NCBI GenBank assembly: GCA_017428525.1
Contig: JAFRQQ010000013.1
Span: 186,001 to 250,000 of the forward strand
DNA from: Clostridia bacterium
GTDB taxonomy: Bacteria > Bacillota > Clostridia > Oscillospirales > Acutalibacteraceae
DNA: 64,000 nucleotides
Direction of reading: 5' to 3'
Shown: one piece after another, positions 35,301 to 43,016 of the stretch
How positions within the stretch are numbered: position 1 is the stretch's first letter
Layout: the number at the start of each line of letters is the position of its first letter
Made by a program: the position numbers and the translations under genes
The notes under the pieces: generated by a model
What the model saw: only the letters and a program-made list of their open reading frames with translations
Database searches by the model: none
Told to the model about the DNA's origin: nothing

Positions 35301-35663
35301 CGTGAATTCCCGGATGACCGAGCGCCGCGACGCATGTTGCCCGTAGAGCTGCAGCCGGTCGCGGACATTCGCGAGCGCCGTCGCCATCATGGCGGTCTCC
35401 GCCGCTTCATCCAGCCGGCGGCACTGCTGCAGCGCCGCCTCGCCGATCAGCTGCTCGGCCAGCGCGGTAAAGGATAAGATATCGATGCGCGCCGCCGCCC
35501 TGGCAGACAGGCGCGCGAGCATTTGTTTCTGGCTGGTGAAGGAAAACTGCTCCGGCACCAGCAGCGTCAGCCGGTCCTCCCCGGCAGCGGCCGCCGCGGA
35601 CAGGCGTTCGAGCACCGCCGTGGTTTTGCCTCCGCCCGCGCGGGAGAAAAGCAAGGTCAACAT
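32304..35663 (-). CDS. addB: AddAB helicase-nuclease subunit AddB
   Basis: This 1119-residue subunit starts with a P-loop (FSRAGGGKTTAV) and LVPEQFSFTSQKQ, then a helicase-like core. The C-terminal nuclease has VVDYKSSGKPF, and the iron-sulphur cluster Cys residues appear at CQYCDYQSVCGYE near the end, together with an upstream YHQCPFAYFCSYG. It is transcribed first, with addA directly after it. Its promoter is at 35696-35724. Confidence 0.96.
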   Translation of the reverse strand: MLTLLFSRAGGGKTTAVLERLSAAAAAGEDRLTLLVPEQFSFTSQKQMLARLSARAAARIDILSFTALAEQLIGEAALQQCRRLDEAAETAMMATALANVRDRLQLYGQHASRRSVIREFTALRSECKCSAVSAEDLRAASGAVATPLLRAKLQDLATVFDAYDALLGSSCFDPDDLLTVCADCMDSRDYFRDRTVMIDGFRGFTAQELRVIGGMLRQAREVCVTLCCDGLRNLGDETDLFAHTKRTASALIRLAKQNGVPAALPTVLGGDARRGVAPALAALERNLYAAAPEVYDAPCEELLLCKAADIDSECAFVAATAKKLIRTEGLRCREIAIIARNIDDYEAPLHSALRKCGIGAFADVRRPVAASPVVNLVESAVEIAAKGFDTERVMRYLKTELTGLTTEEIAALEDYSYLWQLRGGAWTKPWTRNPRGFGAMTEEDAAALETLEALRVRTVQPLLSLRRSLHEGDGSACAAAVWQLLVRTDAATHLRTLADALIAQGEPGAAMELDRLWTVVVALLDSLETLLRGRTVTPEEFFETFSLMLDAQTVGSLPQGLDEITVGAADRIRTAAPKAVFIVGCNSGVFPAVPASGAALTDHDRRALAALGVELAGFGEYQLAEERLIAYSACSCATQRLFVSCPERGANGDTLAPSEIYLKIKRLFSQVREVDAAQAEPLYYAEGAAPAFEQLARQRAHGNTAYASFLEYFSADPVYAGRLAALDRACGGRDYRIEDPAAARALFGDRMQISASRVERYHQCPFAYFCSYGLRANPRRPAELDPMQRGSIIHAVLEALLRSHRGEALTALTRPALEAFVHAEMAAHLTEMFGEESPGERFLYLYAQLEGAVCDVAERLIEELRNSDFEPVAFELRIGGAEPEIPAYTLRDGDGGLSISGAVDRVDTAVINGKTYLRVVDYKSSGKPFRLSDAMHGLNLQMLIYLFALWRNGTDRFGDVTPAGVLYYPAKAPRVSLPRDASAEDVALAARKQCRTEGLVLRDCDVVLAMDRTAGGLYIPVDFKKGEMRGSLIGLRQLEALKLRADTILLEMVHALHAGEIPALPAEGRNYQHVCQYCDYQSVCGYETDIPVRKLADADHDAVLTALDGEEGAADGVDA

Positions 35664-35695
35664 ATTGCTGCCCTCCGTCCTCGTTTGATAGCTTC

Positions 35696-35724
35696 AGTAT
35701 AACATAGAATCCTCCGCTTGTCAC
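35696..35724 (-). promoter_or_regulatory. Promoter of addB-addA
   Basis: On the minus strand GTGACA (35724-35719), 17 bases, TATACT (35701-35696). Confidence 0.65.
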
Positions 35725-35740
35725 ATCCTTTTTTGCAAAA

Positions 35741-35769
35741 GAATAAAACAGGTACGGAATCGTACCTGT
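35741..35769 (-). terminator. Distal hairpin of a stacked terminator region
   Basis: ACAGGTACG (35748-35756) pairs with CGTACCTGT (35761-35769). On the minus strand it is followed by a T-rich TTTTATTC stretch. It is the last of three hairpins after rpmF and lies just before the addB promoter. Confidence 0.75.
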
Positions 35770-35786
35770 TGACAGCAGCGTCGCAA

Positions 35787-35806
35787 AAGTCCGGATTTTC
35801 GGACTT
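35787..35806 (-). other. Middle hairpin of the rpmF-addB gap
   Basis: AAGTCCG (35787-35793) pairs with CGGACTT (35800-35806) around a 6-base loop. There is no T tract of its own. Confidence 0.55.
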
Positions 35807-35821
35807 CGGCGCAGTCCGGGG

Positions 35822-35853
35822 AAAAATTAAAGGCAGAGATTGAAATCTCTGCC
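35822..35853 (-). terminator. First terminator after rpmF
   Basis: A 10-pair stem GGCAGAGATT/AATCTCTGCC (35832-35841 with 35844-35853) and, on the minus strand, a tail TTTAATTTTT (35831-35822), directly after the rpmF stop. Confidence 0.85.
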
Positions 35854-35865
35854 GCTTAATTTGAC

Positions 35866-36048
35866 TTATGCTTCCTTAACGATCACCTGTTTGCCGTTGT
35901 AATAACCGCATTCGGGGCAAAGTCTGTGAGCTCTTTTCCATTCACCGCAGTTGGAGCATTTCTCAAGCTGAGGAGCACTCATTCTCCAGACATTGGAGCG
36001 TCTCTTATTCTTTCTCGCCTTGGAAACATGTCTCTTGGGGACAGCCAT
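35866..36048 (-). CDS. rpmF: 50S ribosomal protein L32, zinc-binding form
   Basis: The 60-residue L32 starts MAVPKRHVSKARKNKRRS and has zinc Cys at 31, 34, 44 and 47 (CSNC and CPEC). The ATG at 36048 was chosen because it starts the universal MAVPKR sequence, with AAGGAGGTGCGC upstream. It follows yceD by 56 bases in the conserved yceD-rpmF pair. Confidence 0.97.
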   Translation of the reverse strand: MAVPKRHVSKARKNKRRSNVWRMSAPQLEKCSNCGEWKRAHRLCPECGYYNGKQVIVKEA

Positions 36049-36104
36049 TCTGCGCACCTCCTTATTAATGATTCAGTCAAAAACCTTTCGGTTCATTTCC
36101 TTTA

Positions 36105-36608
36105 TTATTCGTCCTCTTCCTCCAGCAGCGCCGCGAGCGCGGCCAGCCGCGGATCGACCGCCCGTTTGCAGGCGCAGGGGCCGTCGTTGAGATCCTGCCC
36201 GCAGTTGGGGCACAGACCCTTGCAATCCGGCCGGCAAAGGAACTTCGCAGGCAGGGAGAGGAACAGATCCTCCCGCACAAGCGGATCCAGATCAAACCGC
36301 AGATCCTCAACGAGCAAAAGCGCGTCGTTCGTCTCGTCGTTGATGCTCGTGACCAGCGTGTGGTCGATCGGGATGCGGAAGGTCGGCGTGATGGGCTTTG
36401 CACAGCGGTCGCAAAAGAGCGACAAGGTGCATTCAGCCGCCGCGTGCAGCTCGACGATGCCGGTCTGGTTTTCCGCCCGCCCGGCGACATTCACCGGCGA
36501 CGTGAACGGCCGGACGCTGTCCAGCTGTTCCTCGGAAAGATCCAGCGAATAACTGAAATCCTGCCCGAAGCCTTCGGTATTGAATATGGGTTCCAGGTCC
36601 AAAATCAT
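36105..36608 (-). CDS. yceD: YceD/DUF177 family protein
   Basis: This 167-residue protein matches the DUF177 (YceD) family found before rpmF in most bacteria and linked to 23S rRNA accumulation. Features are the N-terminal ILDLEPIF, the Cys pair CDRC near the middle and, at the end, CRPDCKGLCPNCGQDLN, which is typical of Gram-positive members and may bind zinc. The ATG at 36608 is preferred over one at 36629, because the family N-terminus is short and GGTGG lies just upstream. A perfect consensus promoter drives the pair. Confidence 0.93.
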   Translation of the reverse strand: MILDLEPIFNTEGFGQDFSYSLDLSEEQLDSVRPFTSPVNVAGRAENQTGIVELHAAAECTLSLFCDRCAKPITPTFRIPIDHTLVTSINDETNDALLLVEDLRFDLDPLVREDLFLSLPAKFLCRPDCKGLCPNCGQDLNDGPCACKRAVDPRLAALAALLEEEDE

Positions 36609-36634
36609 AGCATCCACCAAATCACGCACAAGAT

Positions 36635-36663
36635 ATTATATCGGCATTCCTGCCATTTGTCAA
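36635..36663 (-). promoter_or_regulatory. Perfect consensus sigma-A promoter of yceD-rpmF
   Basis: On the minus strand TTGACA (36663-36658), 17 bases, TATAAT (36640-36635). No mismatch to consensus in either hexamer. Confidence 0.9.
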
Positions 36664-36681
36664 CCTAAAATATCAGGAATT

Positions 36682-37098
36682 TCAGATTTTTTCGCAGAAT
36701 TCGAAAATCTCCGCGGGCAGCTCTTCCGCATCTGCGGAAATCGTGAAGGTGAAATCCTGATCCGCCGTTTTGCTCAGCGCAGCCGTCTTTTTGAGGAACG
36801 CGGCAAGCTCGTCATAGTTGCGCCCGCCGATGCGGAGCGTGGCGTCCACAAGCACGTCGGTGATATCATGGTCGCCGGCGATGATGCCGCTCAGGAAGCC
36901 GTAAAAGGCCTCATAGCCGCTGATGCCGTACTGATCGGTTTCCACCAGACGGCAGCGATAGTTGATATCATAGGTCAGCAGGCGTTCTTTTTCGATGCAG
37001 ACCACGTTGCCGTTGGACTGTTCGACCGCTTCGTTCACCAGGTTGATCAGACGCTTGGTTTTGCCGGAGCCCTTGTGGCCGAGAATTAAGTAAATCAT
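36682..37098 (-). CDS. Small P-loop ATPase-like protein of unknown function
   Basis: This 138-residue protein has an N-terminal Walker A GHKGSGKTKR (7-16). A possible Walker B is VLVDATL in the middle, and the C-terminal part is Glu/Phe-rich (ELPAEIFEFCEKI). It is far shorter than a normal P-loop NTPase domain. Similar small proteins occur in Clostridia and are often labelled hypothetical. It begins 32 bases after the pgi stop, so it is probably co-transcribed with pgi. No function can be assigned. Confidence 0.75.
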   Translation of the reverse strand: MIYLILGHKGSGKTKRLINLVNEAVEQSNGNVVCIEKERLLTYDINYRCRLVETDQYGISGYEAFYGFLSGIIAGDHDITDVLVDATLRIGGRNYDELAAFLKKTAALSKTADQDFTFTISADAEELPAEIFEFCEKI

Positions 37099-37130
37099 GT
37101 GGTACCTCCCTGTTGTGCGTAAAACGTCTT

Positions 37131-38468
37131 TTATCCGAGTCTGGCTTCCAGCGCGGCTTTTGCCTCTTCATAGCCGGGCTTGCCCAGAAGCGCAAACATA
37201 TTCTTCTTGTAGCTTTCCACGCCGGGCTGATCGAAGGGATTCACGCCCAGCAGATAACCGGAGATCGCGCAGGCCTTCTCGAAGAAGTAGATCAGGAAGC
37301 CGAGCTCATACTCCGCCTGGCGGTCCACCGTGATCACAAGATTCGGCACGCCGCCGTCGGTGTGGGCCAGCAGCGTTCCCTCAAACGCCTTGCGATTGAC
37401 CTCGTGCAGCTGCTTGCCGGCCAGGAAATTCAGACCGTCGCTGTTCGCCGCGTCAAAGCCGACCGTCACGTTGGCCTTGGGCTCCTTGATCCAGAGCACG
37501 GTTTCAAACATCAGGCGCTCGCCCTGCTGGATATATTGCCCCATGGAATGGAGATCCGTGGAGAAAATCGCGGAGGCGGGGAACAGGCCCTTGCCCTCCT
37601 TGCCCTCGCTCTCGCCGAACAGCTGCTTGAACCACTCGCACCAGAGCGTCAGCGACGGTTCATAGGCGGCGAGCAGCTCGATGGACTTGCCGTCGCGGTA
37701 AAGCAGGTTGCGGATCGCCGCATACTGATAGCATTCATTCGTGGCCAGATCCGGCTCGGAATAGGCCAGGCGCGCATCCGCCGCGCCCTGCATGAGCAGA
37801 TCGATATCCACGCCGGCCACGGCCACGGGCAGCAGACCCACGGCGGTGAGCACGGAATAGCGTCCGCCGACGTCGTCCGGCACCACGAACGTGCGGTAGC
37901 CTTCTTCGTCCGCGAGCGCCTTAAGCGCGCCGCGGGTGCGGTCGGTCGTCACATAAATGCGCTTTCTGGCTTCTTCCTTGCCGTAGCGCGATTCAATCAG
38001 CTGCTTGAAGATGCGGAACGCAACGGCGGTTTCGGTCGTCGTGCCGGATTTGGAGATCACGTTGATCGAGAAATCCCGGCCGTCGATCAGGGAAATCAGC
38101 TCCTCCACCGCGGACGCGCTGATGGTGTTGCCGCCGAAATAGATCTCCGGCGTTTCCTTCTTGAGCAGGTTGTAGTTGTTGGATTTCAGGAATTCGATCA
38201 CGGCGCGCGCGCCGAGATAGGAGCCGCCGATGCCGAGCACGAGCAGCACCTCGGAATCGCTTTGAATCTGCGCGGCGCTTTCTTTGATCAGCGCAAACTC
38301 CGTCTTATCGTAATCGACCGGCAGATCGATCCAGCCGAGCTTGTCGCTGCCGCGGCCGGTGCCCAGATGCAGCGCTTCGTGCGCGGCGGAGATTTCCGGC
38401 TGCAGGGAACGCAGCCGCTCCGGATTGCCGTATTCGCCGGCATAGTTGAGGTTCAGTTTGATTGCCAT
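37131..38468 (-). CDS. pgi: Glucose-6-phosphate isomerase
   Basis: This 445-residue enzyme converts glucose 6-phosphate and fructose 6-phosphate in glycolysis and supplies precursors for nucleotide sugars. Family motifs include [29 protein letters not shown], the [16 protein letters not shown] segment with catalytic residues, and [14 protein letters not shown] near the end. The length fits the short Gram-positive type. A promoter lies at 38547-38575. A small P-loop gene follows 32 bases downstream. Confidence 0.97.
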   Translation of the reverse strand: MAIKLNLNYAGEYGNPERLRSLQPEISAAHEALHLGTGRGSDKLGWIDLPVDYDKTEFALIKESAAQIQSDSEVLLVLGIGGSYLGARAVIEFLKSNNYNLLKKETPEIYFGGNTISASAVEELISLIDGRDFSINVISKSGTTTETAVAFRIFKQLIESRYGKEEARKRIYVTTDRTRGALKALADEEGYRTFVVPDDVGGRYSVLTAVGLLPVAVAGVDIDLLMQGAADARLAYSEPDLATNECYQYAAIRNLLYRDGKSIELLAAYEPSLTLWCEWFKQLFGESEGKEGKGLFPASAIFSTDLHSMGQYIQQGERLMFETVLWIKEPKANVTVGFDAANSDGLNFLAGKQLHEVNRKAFEGTLLAHTDGGVPNLVITVDRQAEYELGFLIYFFEKACAISGYLLGVNPFDQPGVESYKKNMFALLGKPGYEEAKAALEARLG

Positions 38469-38546
38469 TTTGTTTTAACTCCCCGATGCTTCAGCAGGCC
38501 GCGGACTGCGCCGCGCCGTGAAAGCTTGTTCAACATTATTTTATAT

Positions 38547-38575
38547 ATTTTAAACCATTTTCGTGCACAATGCAA
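38547..38575 (-). promoter_or_regulatory. Sigma-A promoter of pgi
   Basis: On the minus strand TTGCAT (38575-38570), 17 bases, TAAAAT (38552-38547). The leader to pgi is about 70 bases. Confidence 0.7.
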
Positions 38576-38648
38576 CCGAAAAAAGAAAAAAATTCAAACA
38601 AATTCAGGAAAGCGCAGCGGAATCCCTTCGGTGAATTTGCCAAAGTGC

Positions 38649-39821
38649 TCAGCTGCCGCGCAGCTGCATAAGCCGCCGAGCGAGCCGATGCAGCACAAAA
38701 CCGAAGCTCAGCGCCTCCACCGCGGCGGGCGCGGTCAGCTTGTAAACGCCGAGCACGGTCTCCCCCGCCCGCACCGTCACGGTGCCGAGCACCTGCCCGG
38801 CCTCCACCGGCGCATGGACGTCCACGGCAAGGTCGACCGTCTGCGTCAGCTTGCCGCTCTGACTCTTTTCAACCGGCAGGGGCGCGATTTCAGGCAGCTG
38901 CGGCAGAATGCGGTCCGTGACGCCGCCGAGCACGCCGACCGCCGGAATCAGGCTGCGGTCGATCTGCGGCGTGACGGTCGTGTAATTCGCAAACCCCCAG
39001 TTCAGCAGCGCCTTGGCCGCGTCGAACCGCGCGGCGCTGTTCGGGCTGCCCATCACCACAGCGATCAGATGCAGGCCGTCCCGCATGGCGCTCGCAGAGA
39101 TGCAGCAGCCGGCCTTGGCGGTGGTGCCCGTTTTCAGGCCGGTCGTCCCCGCGTAAAAGCGCACGAGCTTATTCGTATTCACCAGCGCGGTCGCCCCGTC
39201 GCGCAGGCTGTCCATCCAGATCGTGGTGTAATCCAGAATCATCTCATGCTGCAGCAGCGTGCGCGACATGATCGCCACATCCAGCGCAGAGGTCTTGTGA
39301 TCCTGCGCGCTGTCATCCAGACCGGTGCAGTTTTCAAAATGCGTATCCTGCATCCCGAGCTGCGCGGCGCGTTCGTTGAGCCGCTGCACGAACGCCGCGT
39401 CGCTGCCGGCAATGTATTCGCCCAGCGCGGTGCAGGCGTCGTTCGCGCTGTAAACGGCGGTGGCCTTGAGCAGGTCATGCACCGTCATCTGCTCGCCCTC
39501 TTTGAGCCAGATCTGGGAGCCGCCCTTTCCGGCGGCCTCCGCGCTGACGGTGACGAGATCATCGAGCGCGATCTGCCCGGCCTCGATGGCTTCGACCGTA
39601 AGCAGCATGGGCAGGATTTTCGTCACGGAGGCCGGATACAGCCGCTCCCGCGCGTTCATCTGCAGCAGCACCTGCCCGGTGCCGACCTCCATGAGCACGG
39701 CGGATTTCGCTTCGATCTCCACGGGCAGGGTCTCCGGCGGCGCGGCCGTGGCCGTCGGCACGCAGACGGCGCAGAGCGCGGCGGAAAGCAGGCCTGCAAG
39801 CAGGCGGCGGATCAGTTTCAT
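38649..39821 (-). CDS. Secreted D-alanyl-D-alanine carboxypeptidase (PBP5/DacF type)
   Basis: This 390-residue exported enzyme trims the terminal D-Ala of peptidoglycan pentapeptides. A signal peptide is present (residues 1-27, cut after TATAA). Catalytic motifs are SVTK (Ser65, Lys68), SAN (125-127) and KTGTT (230-234). A C-terminal beta domain with the amphipathic membrane anchor (FGFVLHRLARRLMQL) follows. The ATG at 39821 was chosen because it starts the signal peptide and has AAAGGGGAC upstream. It is divergent from mtaB. Confidence 0.94.
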   Translation of the reverse strand: MKLIRRLLAGLLSAALCAVCVPTATAAPPETLPVEIEAKSAVLMEVGTGQVLLQMNARERLYPASVTKILPMLLTVEAIEAGQIALDDLVTVSAEAAGKGGSQIWLKEGEQMTVHDLLKATAVYSANDACTALGEYIAGSDAAFVQRLNERAAQLGMQDTHFENCTGLDDSAQDHKTSALDVAIMSRTLLQHEMILDYTTIWMDSLRDGATALVNTNKLVRFYAGTTGLKTGTTAKAGCCISASAMRDGLHLIAVVMGSPNSAARFDAAKALLNWGFANYTTVTPQIDRSLIPAVGVLGGVTDRILPQLPEIAPLPVEKSQSGKLTQTVDLAVDVHAPVEAGQVLGTVTVRAGETVLGVYKLTAPAAVEALSFGFVLHRLARRLMQLRGS

Positions 39822-39862
39822 GGCATCGTCCCCTTTCCTTTTATATATAATGTGAATTATCA

Positions 39863-39891
39863 TTGAATATCACAGATTTTTGTGGTAGAAT
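39863..39891 (+). promoter_or_regulatory. Promoter of mtaB
   Basis: TTGAAT (39863-39868), 17 bases, TAGAAT (39886-39891). The spacer contains a small CACA...TGTG inverted repeat that could be an operator. Confidence 0.6.
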
Positions 39892-39921
39892 GGGGATATC
39901 ATCGGCAACACGGAGGCGCAA

Positions 39922-41235
39922 ATGAAAGCGGCATTTTATACCCTTGGCTGCAAGGTCAATCAATATGAAAGCGAAGCGATGGCGCAGCGGCTCGCCGCAC
40001 AGGGCGTGACGGTGGTGGACCCGGCGCAGGAGGCGGATTTTTACGTCGTCAACTCCTGCACCGTCACCGCCGAAAGCGACCGCAAGACCCGGCAGGCGGT
40101 CCGGCGCTTCAAAAAGCTGCACCCGGACAGCATCGTCGTGCTCACCGGCTGCATGCCGCAGGCCTTCCCGCAGGCGAGCGCCGCGCTCGAGGCGGCGGAC
40201 ATCGTCATCGGCAACAAAAGCAACCATCTGCTTTATGACTATGTGCTGCAATATCTCAACGGCGGCGGCCGGATCGTTGCGATCGATCCGCACAATGCGC
40301 AGCCGGGCGAGCCGTTCACGGGCGACACAATCACGGACTTCCATGCCCGCACGCGCGCCGCAGTCAAGATCGAGGACGGCTGCAACCGTTTCTGCAGCTA
40401 CTGCATCATCCCCTACGCGCGCGGTCGGGTGCGGTCAAAACCGCTTCCGGCGCTGCGTGAAGAGCTCGCGGCGCTGAACGACGCGGGCTTCTGCGAGATC
40501 GTGCTGGTCGGCATCAATCTCTCGGCCTACGGCAGCGATCTGGGCTGCTCGCTCGCGGATGCGGTGCGGCTGGCGGCTTCCTTCCCGCAGATCCGTCGCG
40601 TCCGGCTCGGCTCGCTCGAACCGGATCACATCACGAACGACGTGATCGCCGCGCTGCAGGCCGTTCCTGAATTCTGCCCGCAGTTTCACATATCCCTGCA
40701 GAGCGGCTGTGACCGCACGCTCCGGCGCATGAACCGGCATTATGACAGCGCGGACTACCTTGCCCTGTGCCGGAACCTCCGTGCCGCCTTCCCGGACGCC
40801 GCGATCACCACGGACATCATGGTCGGCTTCCCGGGCGAAACGGCGGAGGATTTCGAAACCTCCCGCGCCTTTGCCGAAACGGTCGGCTTTGAAAAGATCC
40901 ACGTCTTCCCCTATTCCCGCCGCGCAGGCACGCCCGCCGCATCGATGCCCGATCAGGTGCCGCAGGCGGAGAAGGCCCGCCGCGCCGCAGAGCTGAGCCG
41001 CACGGCCGCCGCCCTGCGCACGGCAGCGTTCACGCGGATGATCGGCCACTCGGTCGAGATCCTGCCCGAGGAATGGCGGGACGGCCTTGTGCAGGGCTGC
41101 ACCGCGAATTACACGCCGGTGCAGATTCGCAGCGACCGCCCCCTGCCGCCGGTGCTCACGCGCGTGACCGTCACGGGCGTTGCGCAAGACGTCTGCCTCG
41201 GCGAGCTGATGGGCGGGGAAATATCCGACGATTAG
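39922..41235 (+). CDS. mtaB: tRNA t6A37 methylthiotransferase MtaB
   Basis: This 437-residue radical SAM enzyme adds a methylthio group to t6A at position 37 of tRNA. The UPF0004 domain supplies cluster Cys at 10, 46 and 77. The radical SAM motif CNRFCSYC (C154, C158, C161) follows, and the TRAM domain closes the protein (LPPVLTRVTVTG). The N-terminal TLGCKVNQYES distinguishes the MtaB clade from MiaB and RimO. It has its own promoter, and no strong terminator is seen before the next gene. Confidence 0.95.
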   Translation: MKAAFYTLGCKVNQYESEAMAQRLAAQGVTVVDPAQEADFYVVNSCTVTAESDRKTRQAVRRFKKLHPDSIVVLTGCMPQAFPQASAALEAADIVIGNKSNHLLYDYVLQYLNGGGRIVAIDPHNAQPGEPFTGDTITDFHARTRAAVKIEDGCNRFCSYCIIPYARGRVRSKPLPALREELAALNDAGFCEIVLVGINLSAYGSDLGCSLADAVRLAASFPQIRRVRLGSLEPDHITNDVIAALQAVPEFCPQFHISLQSGCDRTLRRMNRHYDSADYLALCRNLRAAFPDAAITTDIMVGFPGETAEDFETSRAFAETVGFEKIHVFPYSRRAGTPAASMPDQVPQAEKARRAAELSRTAAALRTAAFTRMIGHSVEILPEEWRDGLVQGCTANYTPVQIRSDRPLPPVLTRVTVTGVAQDVCLGELMGGEISDD

Positions 41236-41249
41236 TATTTGCTTTTGCG

Positions 41250-41266
41250 TGTCGCTGCCAGCGTCA
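41250..41266. promoter_or_regulatory. Candidate upstream operator for the XRE-UGDH fusion
   Basis: TGTCGCTG (41250-41257), one base, CAGCGTCA (41259-41266) form an imperfect palindrome. It matches 14 of 17 positions of the core of the palindrome at 41443-41459, 193 bases downstream (centre to centre). It begins 14 bases after the mtaB stop. Confidence 0.4.
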
Positions 41267-41378
41267 TCATCCGCCGCTTTTGTTTGTCATTTTCAATAAC
41301 TTATTTATTATTAATTTTGCTTTTGTTCGGTAATCCATCCGATTTTGTCGTTATAGTTTATCATTTAACTAATCTCTA

Positions 41379-41407
41379 TTGACTTCCTGTGAGAATCCTG
41401 TTAAGAT
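41379..41407 (+). promoter_or_regulatory. Promoter of the UDP-uronate operon
   Basis: TTGACT (41379-41384), 17 bases, TAAGAT (41402-41407). A second -10-like TACAAT occurs at 41423-41428, so initiation could start from either. The palindrome at 41439-41463 would then fall in the first bases of the transcript. Confidence 0.65.
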
Positions 41408-41438
41408 ACCAGTGTTTGAGAGTACAATCTGATTATTC

Positions 41439-41463
41439 GAAATGTCGCTGTCAGTGACATTTC
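41439..41463. promoter_or_regulatory. 25-base palindromic operator candidate upstream of the XRE-UGDH fusion
   Basis: GAAATGTCGCTG (41439-41450), a central T, CAGTGACATTTC (41452-41463). Eleven of twelve positions are symmetrical. It lies between the promoter and the ribosome binding site (GCAGGAGG at 41472) of a gene whose protein begins with an XRE DNA-binding domain, so autoregulation is the simple reading. Binding is not shown by the sequence alone. Confidence 0.65.
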
Positions 41464-41488
41464 AACGCTTTGCAGGAGGTCTCACCGT

Positions 41489-42994
41489 ATGAAAAAACTT
41501 TCGATGCAGCTGCTCGCCGATACCGTCGTCTCCCGCCGGAAGGCGCTGAAGATGACGCAGGCGCAGCTGGCAGGCGCCACCGGAATCCATCGCGGGCTGA
41601 TCTCGCGCCTCGAGGCAAGGGACTTCACCCCGTCGATCGATCAGCTGCAGGCGCTCGCGCAAGCGCTGGACTTTGACCCCTCCGCGCTGTTTGTCGATAC
41701 GGCCATGACAGCCGCCATCGAAATCACGCGCTCCTACAACATCGCGGTCGCCGGCACCGGCTACGTCGGTCTCTCGCTCGCCGTGCTCCTCGCGCAGCAC
41801 AACCGCGTCACCGCCGTCGACATTCTGCCCGAAAAGGTGGAAAAGCTCAACCGGCTATGCTCCCCGATCCAGGACGACTACATCGAAAAATACCTGGAGG
41901 AAGCAAAAAAGGGCAAGCGGACGCTGCAGCTCTCAGCCACCACGGACGGCGCCGCCACATATGCTGACGCGGATTTCATCATCGTCGCCGCGCCGACAAA
42001 CTATGACCCGAAGCAGAACTTTTTCGATTGCTCCGCCGTGGAAAGCGTGCTGCAGCTGGTGCGGGACGCCACCGCTTCGCGCGAGGAAAAGCCGGCAATC
42101 GTCATCAAATCCACGATTCCGGTCGGGTATACCGTCCACATCCGGGAAAAACTCGGCATGGACAACATCCTGTTCAGCCCGGAATTCCTGCGCGAATCCA
42201 GGGCGCTGTATGACAATCTCTATCCGAGCCGCATCATCGTCGGCTGCGACGCGCAGACGGAAACCGCCGCGCGCATCTTTGCGGGTCTTTTGCAGCAGGG
42301 CGCAATCAAGTGTCCGGTCGAAACGCTGTTCATGGGCTATACCGAGGCGGAGGCGACCAAGCTCTTTGTCAACACCTACCTTGCGCTGCGCGTGAGCTAT
42401 TTCAACGAGCTGGACACCTATGCGGAGATCAAGGGGCTGCGCACCGCGGATATCATCAAGGGCGTCTGCCTGGACCCGCGCGTGGGCGATTATTACAACA
42501 ATCCCTCCTTCGGCTACGGCGGCTACTGCCTGCCCAAGGATACGAAACAGCTGCTGGCGAATTATCAGGACGTGCCGCAGAATATGATGACCGCCATCGT
42601 CGAATCCAACCGGACGCGCAAGGATTACATTGCCGACCGGGTGCTGGAAATCGCCGGCGCCTACACGGCGTCCGCCCATTTCAGCAGCGCGCAGGAGCAG
42701 CGGCAGAAGGAAACGGTGGTCGGCGTCTACCGGCTGACCATGAAGGCCAATTCCGACAATTTCCGCCAATCCTCCATTCAGGGCGTCATGAAGCGGATCA
42801 AGGCGAAGGGCGCGACCGTCGTCATCTATGAGCCGACACTGGAAAACGGGAGCACGTTTTTCGGCTCGACCGTTGTGAACGACCTGAAGAAATTCAAAAA
42901 AATGTGCGGCTGCATCATTGCTAACCGCTACGATCCCTGCCTCGACGACGTGGAGGAAAAGGTCTATACAAGGGATCTGTTCAGACGAGATTAA
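41489..42994 (+). CDS. UDP-glucose 6-dehydrogenase with N-terminal XRE DNA-binding domain
   Basis: This single 501-residue open frame has two parts. Residues about 15-70 are an XRE/HTH_3 domain ([47 protein letters not shown]). After a short linker, residues about 84-501 form a complete short-type UDP-glucose/nucleotide-sugar dehydrogenase: [17 protein letters not shown] (NAD), [26 protein letters not shown] and the catalytic Cys347 in [11 protein letters not shown]. It would oxidise UDP-glucose to UDP-glucuronate with two NAD+. The ATG at 41489 has GCAGGAGG upstream, and there is no stop or frameshift between the domains. A palindrome 26 bases before the ATG suggests the enzyme represses or senses at its own promoter. 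Confidence 0.92.
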   Translation: MKKLSMQLLADTVVSRRKALKMTQAQLAGATGIHRGLISRLEARDFTPSIDQLQALAQALDFDPSALFVDTAMTAAIEITRSYNIAVAGTGYVGLSLAVLLAQHNRVTAVDILPEKVEKLNRLCSPIQDDYIEKYLEEAKKGKRTLQLSATTDGAATYADADFIIVAAPTNYDPKQNFFDCSAVESVLQLVRDATASREEKPAIVIKSTIPVGYTVHIREKLGMDNILFSPEFLRESRALYDNLYPSRIIVGCDAQTETAARIFAGLLQQGAIKCPVETLFMGYTEAEATKLFVNTYLALRVSYFNELDTYAEIKGLRTADIIKGVCLDPRVGDYYNNPSFGYGGYCLPKDTKQLLANYQDVPQNMMTAIVESNRTRKDYIADRVLEIAGAYTASAHFSSAQEQRQKETVVGVYRLTMKANSDNFRQSSIQGVMKRIKAKGATVVIYEPTLENGSTFFGSTVVNDLKKFKKMCGCIIANRYDPCLDDVEEKVYTRDLFRRD

Positions 42995-43016
42995 GAAAGA
43001 AACGAGGACAACAGCC

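Noticed and set aside
39922..41235. MiaB or RimO instead of MtaB
   Set aside because: The N-terminal TLGCKVNQYES and overall length fit the MtaB clade. MiaB and RimO have different conserved stretches around the cluster Cys.
41236..41488. tRNA or other stable RNA gene in the mtaB-UGDH gap
   Set aside because: No cloverleaf, CCA end or conserved loop was found. The gap holds a promoter and two palindromes instead.
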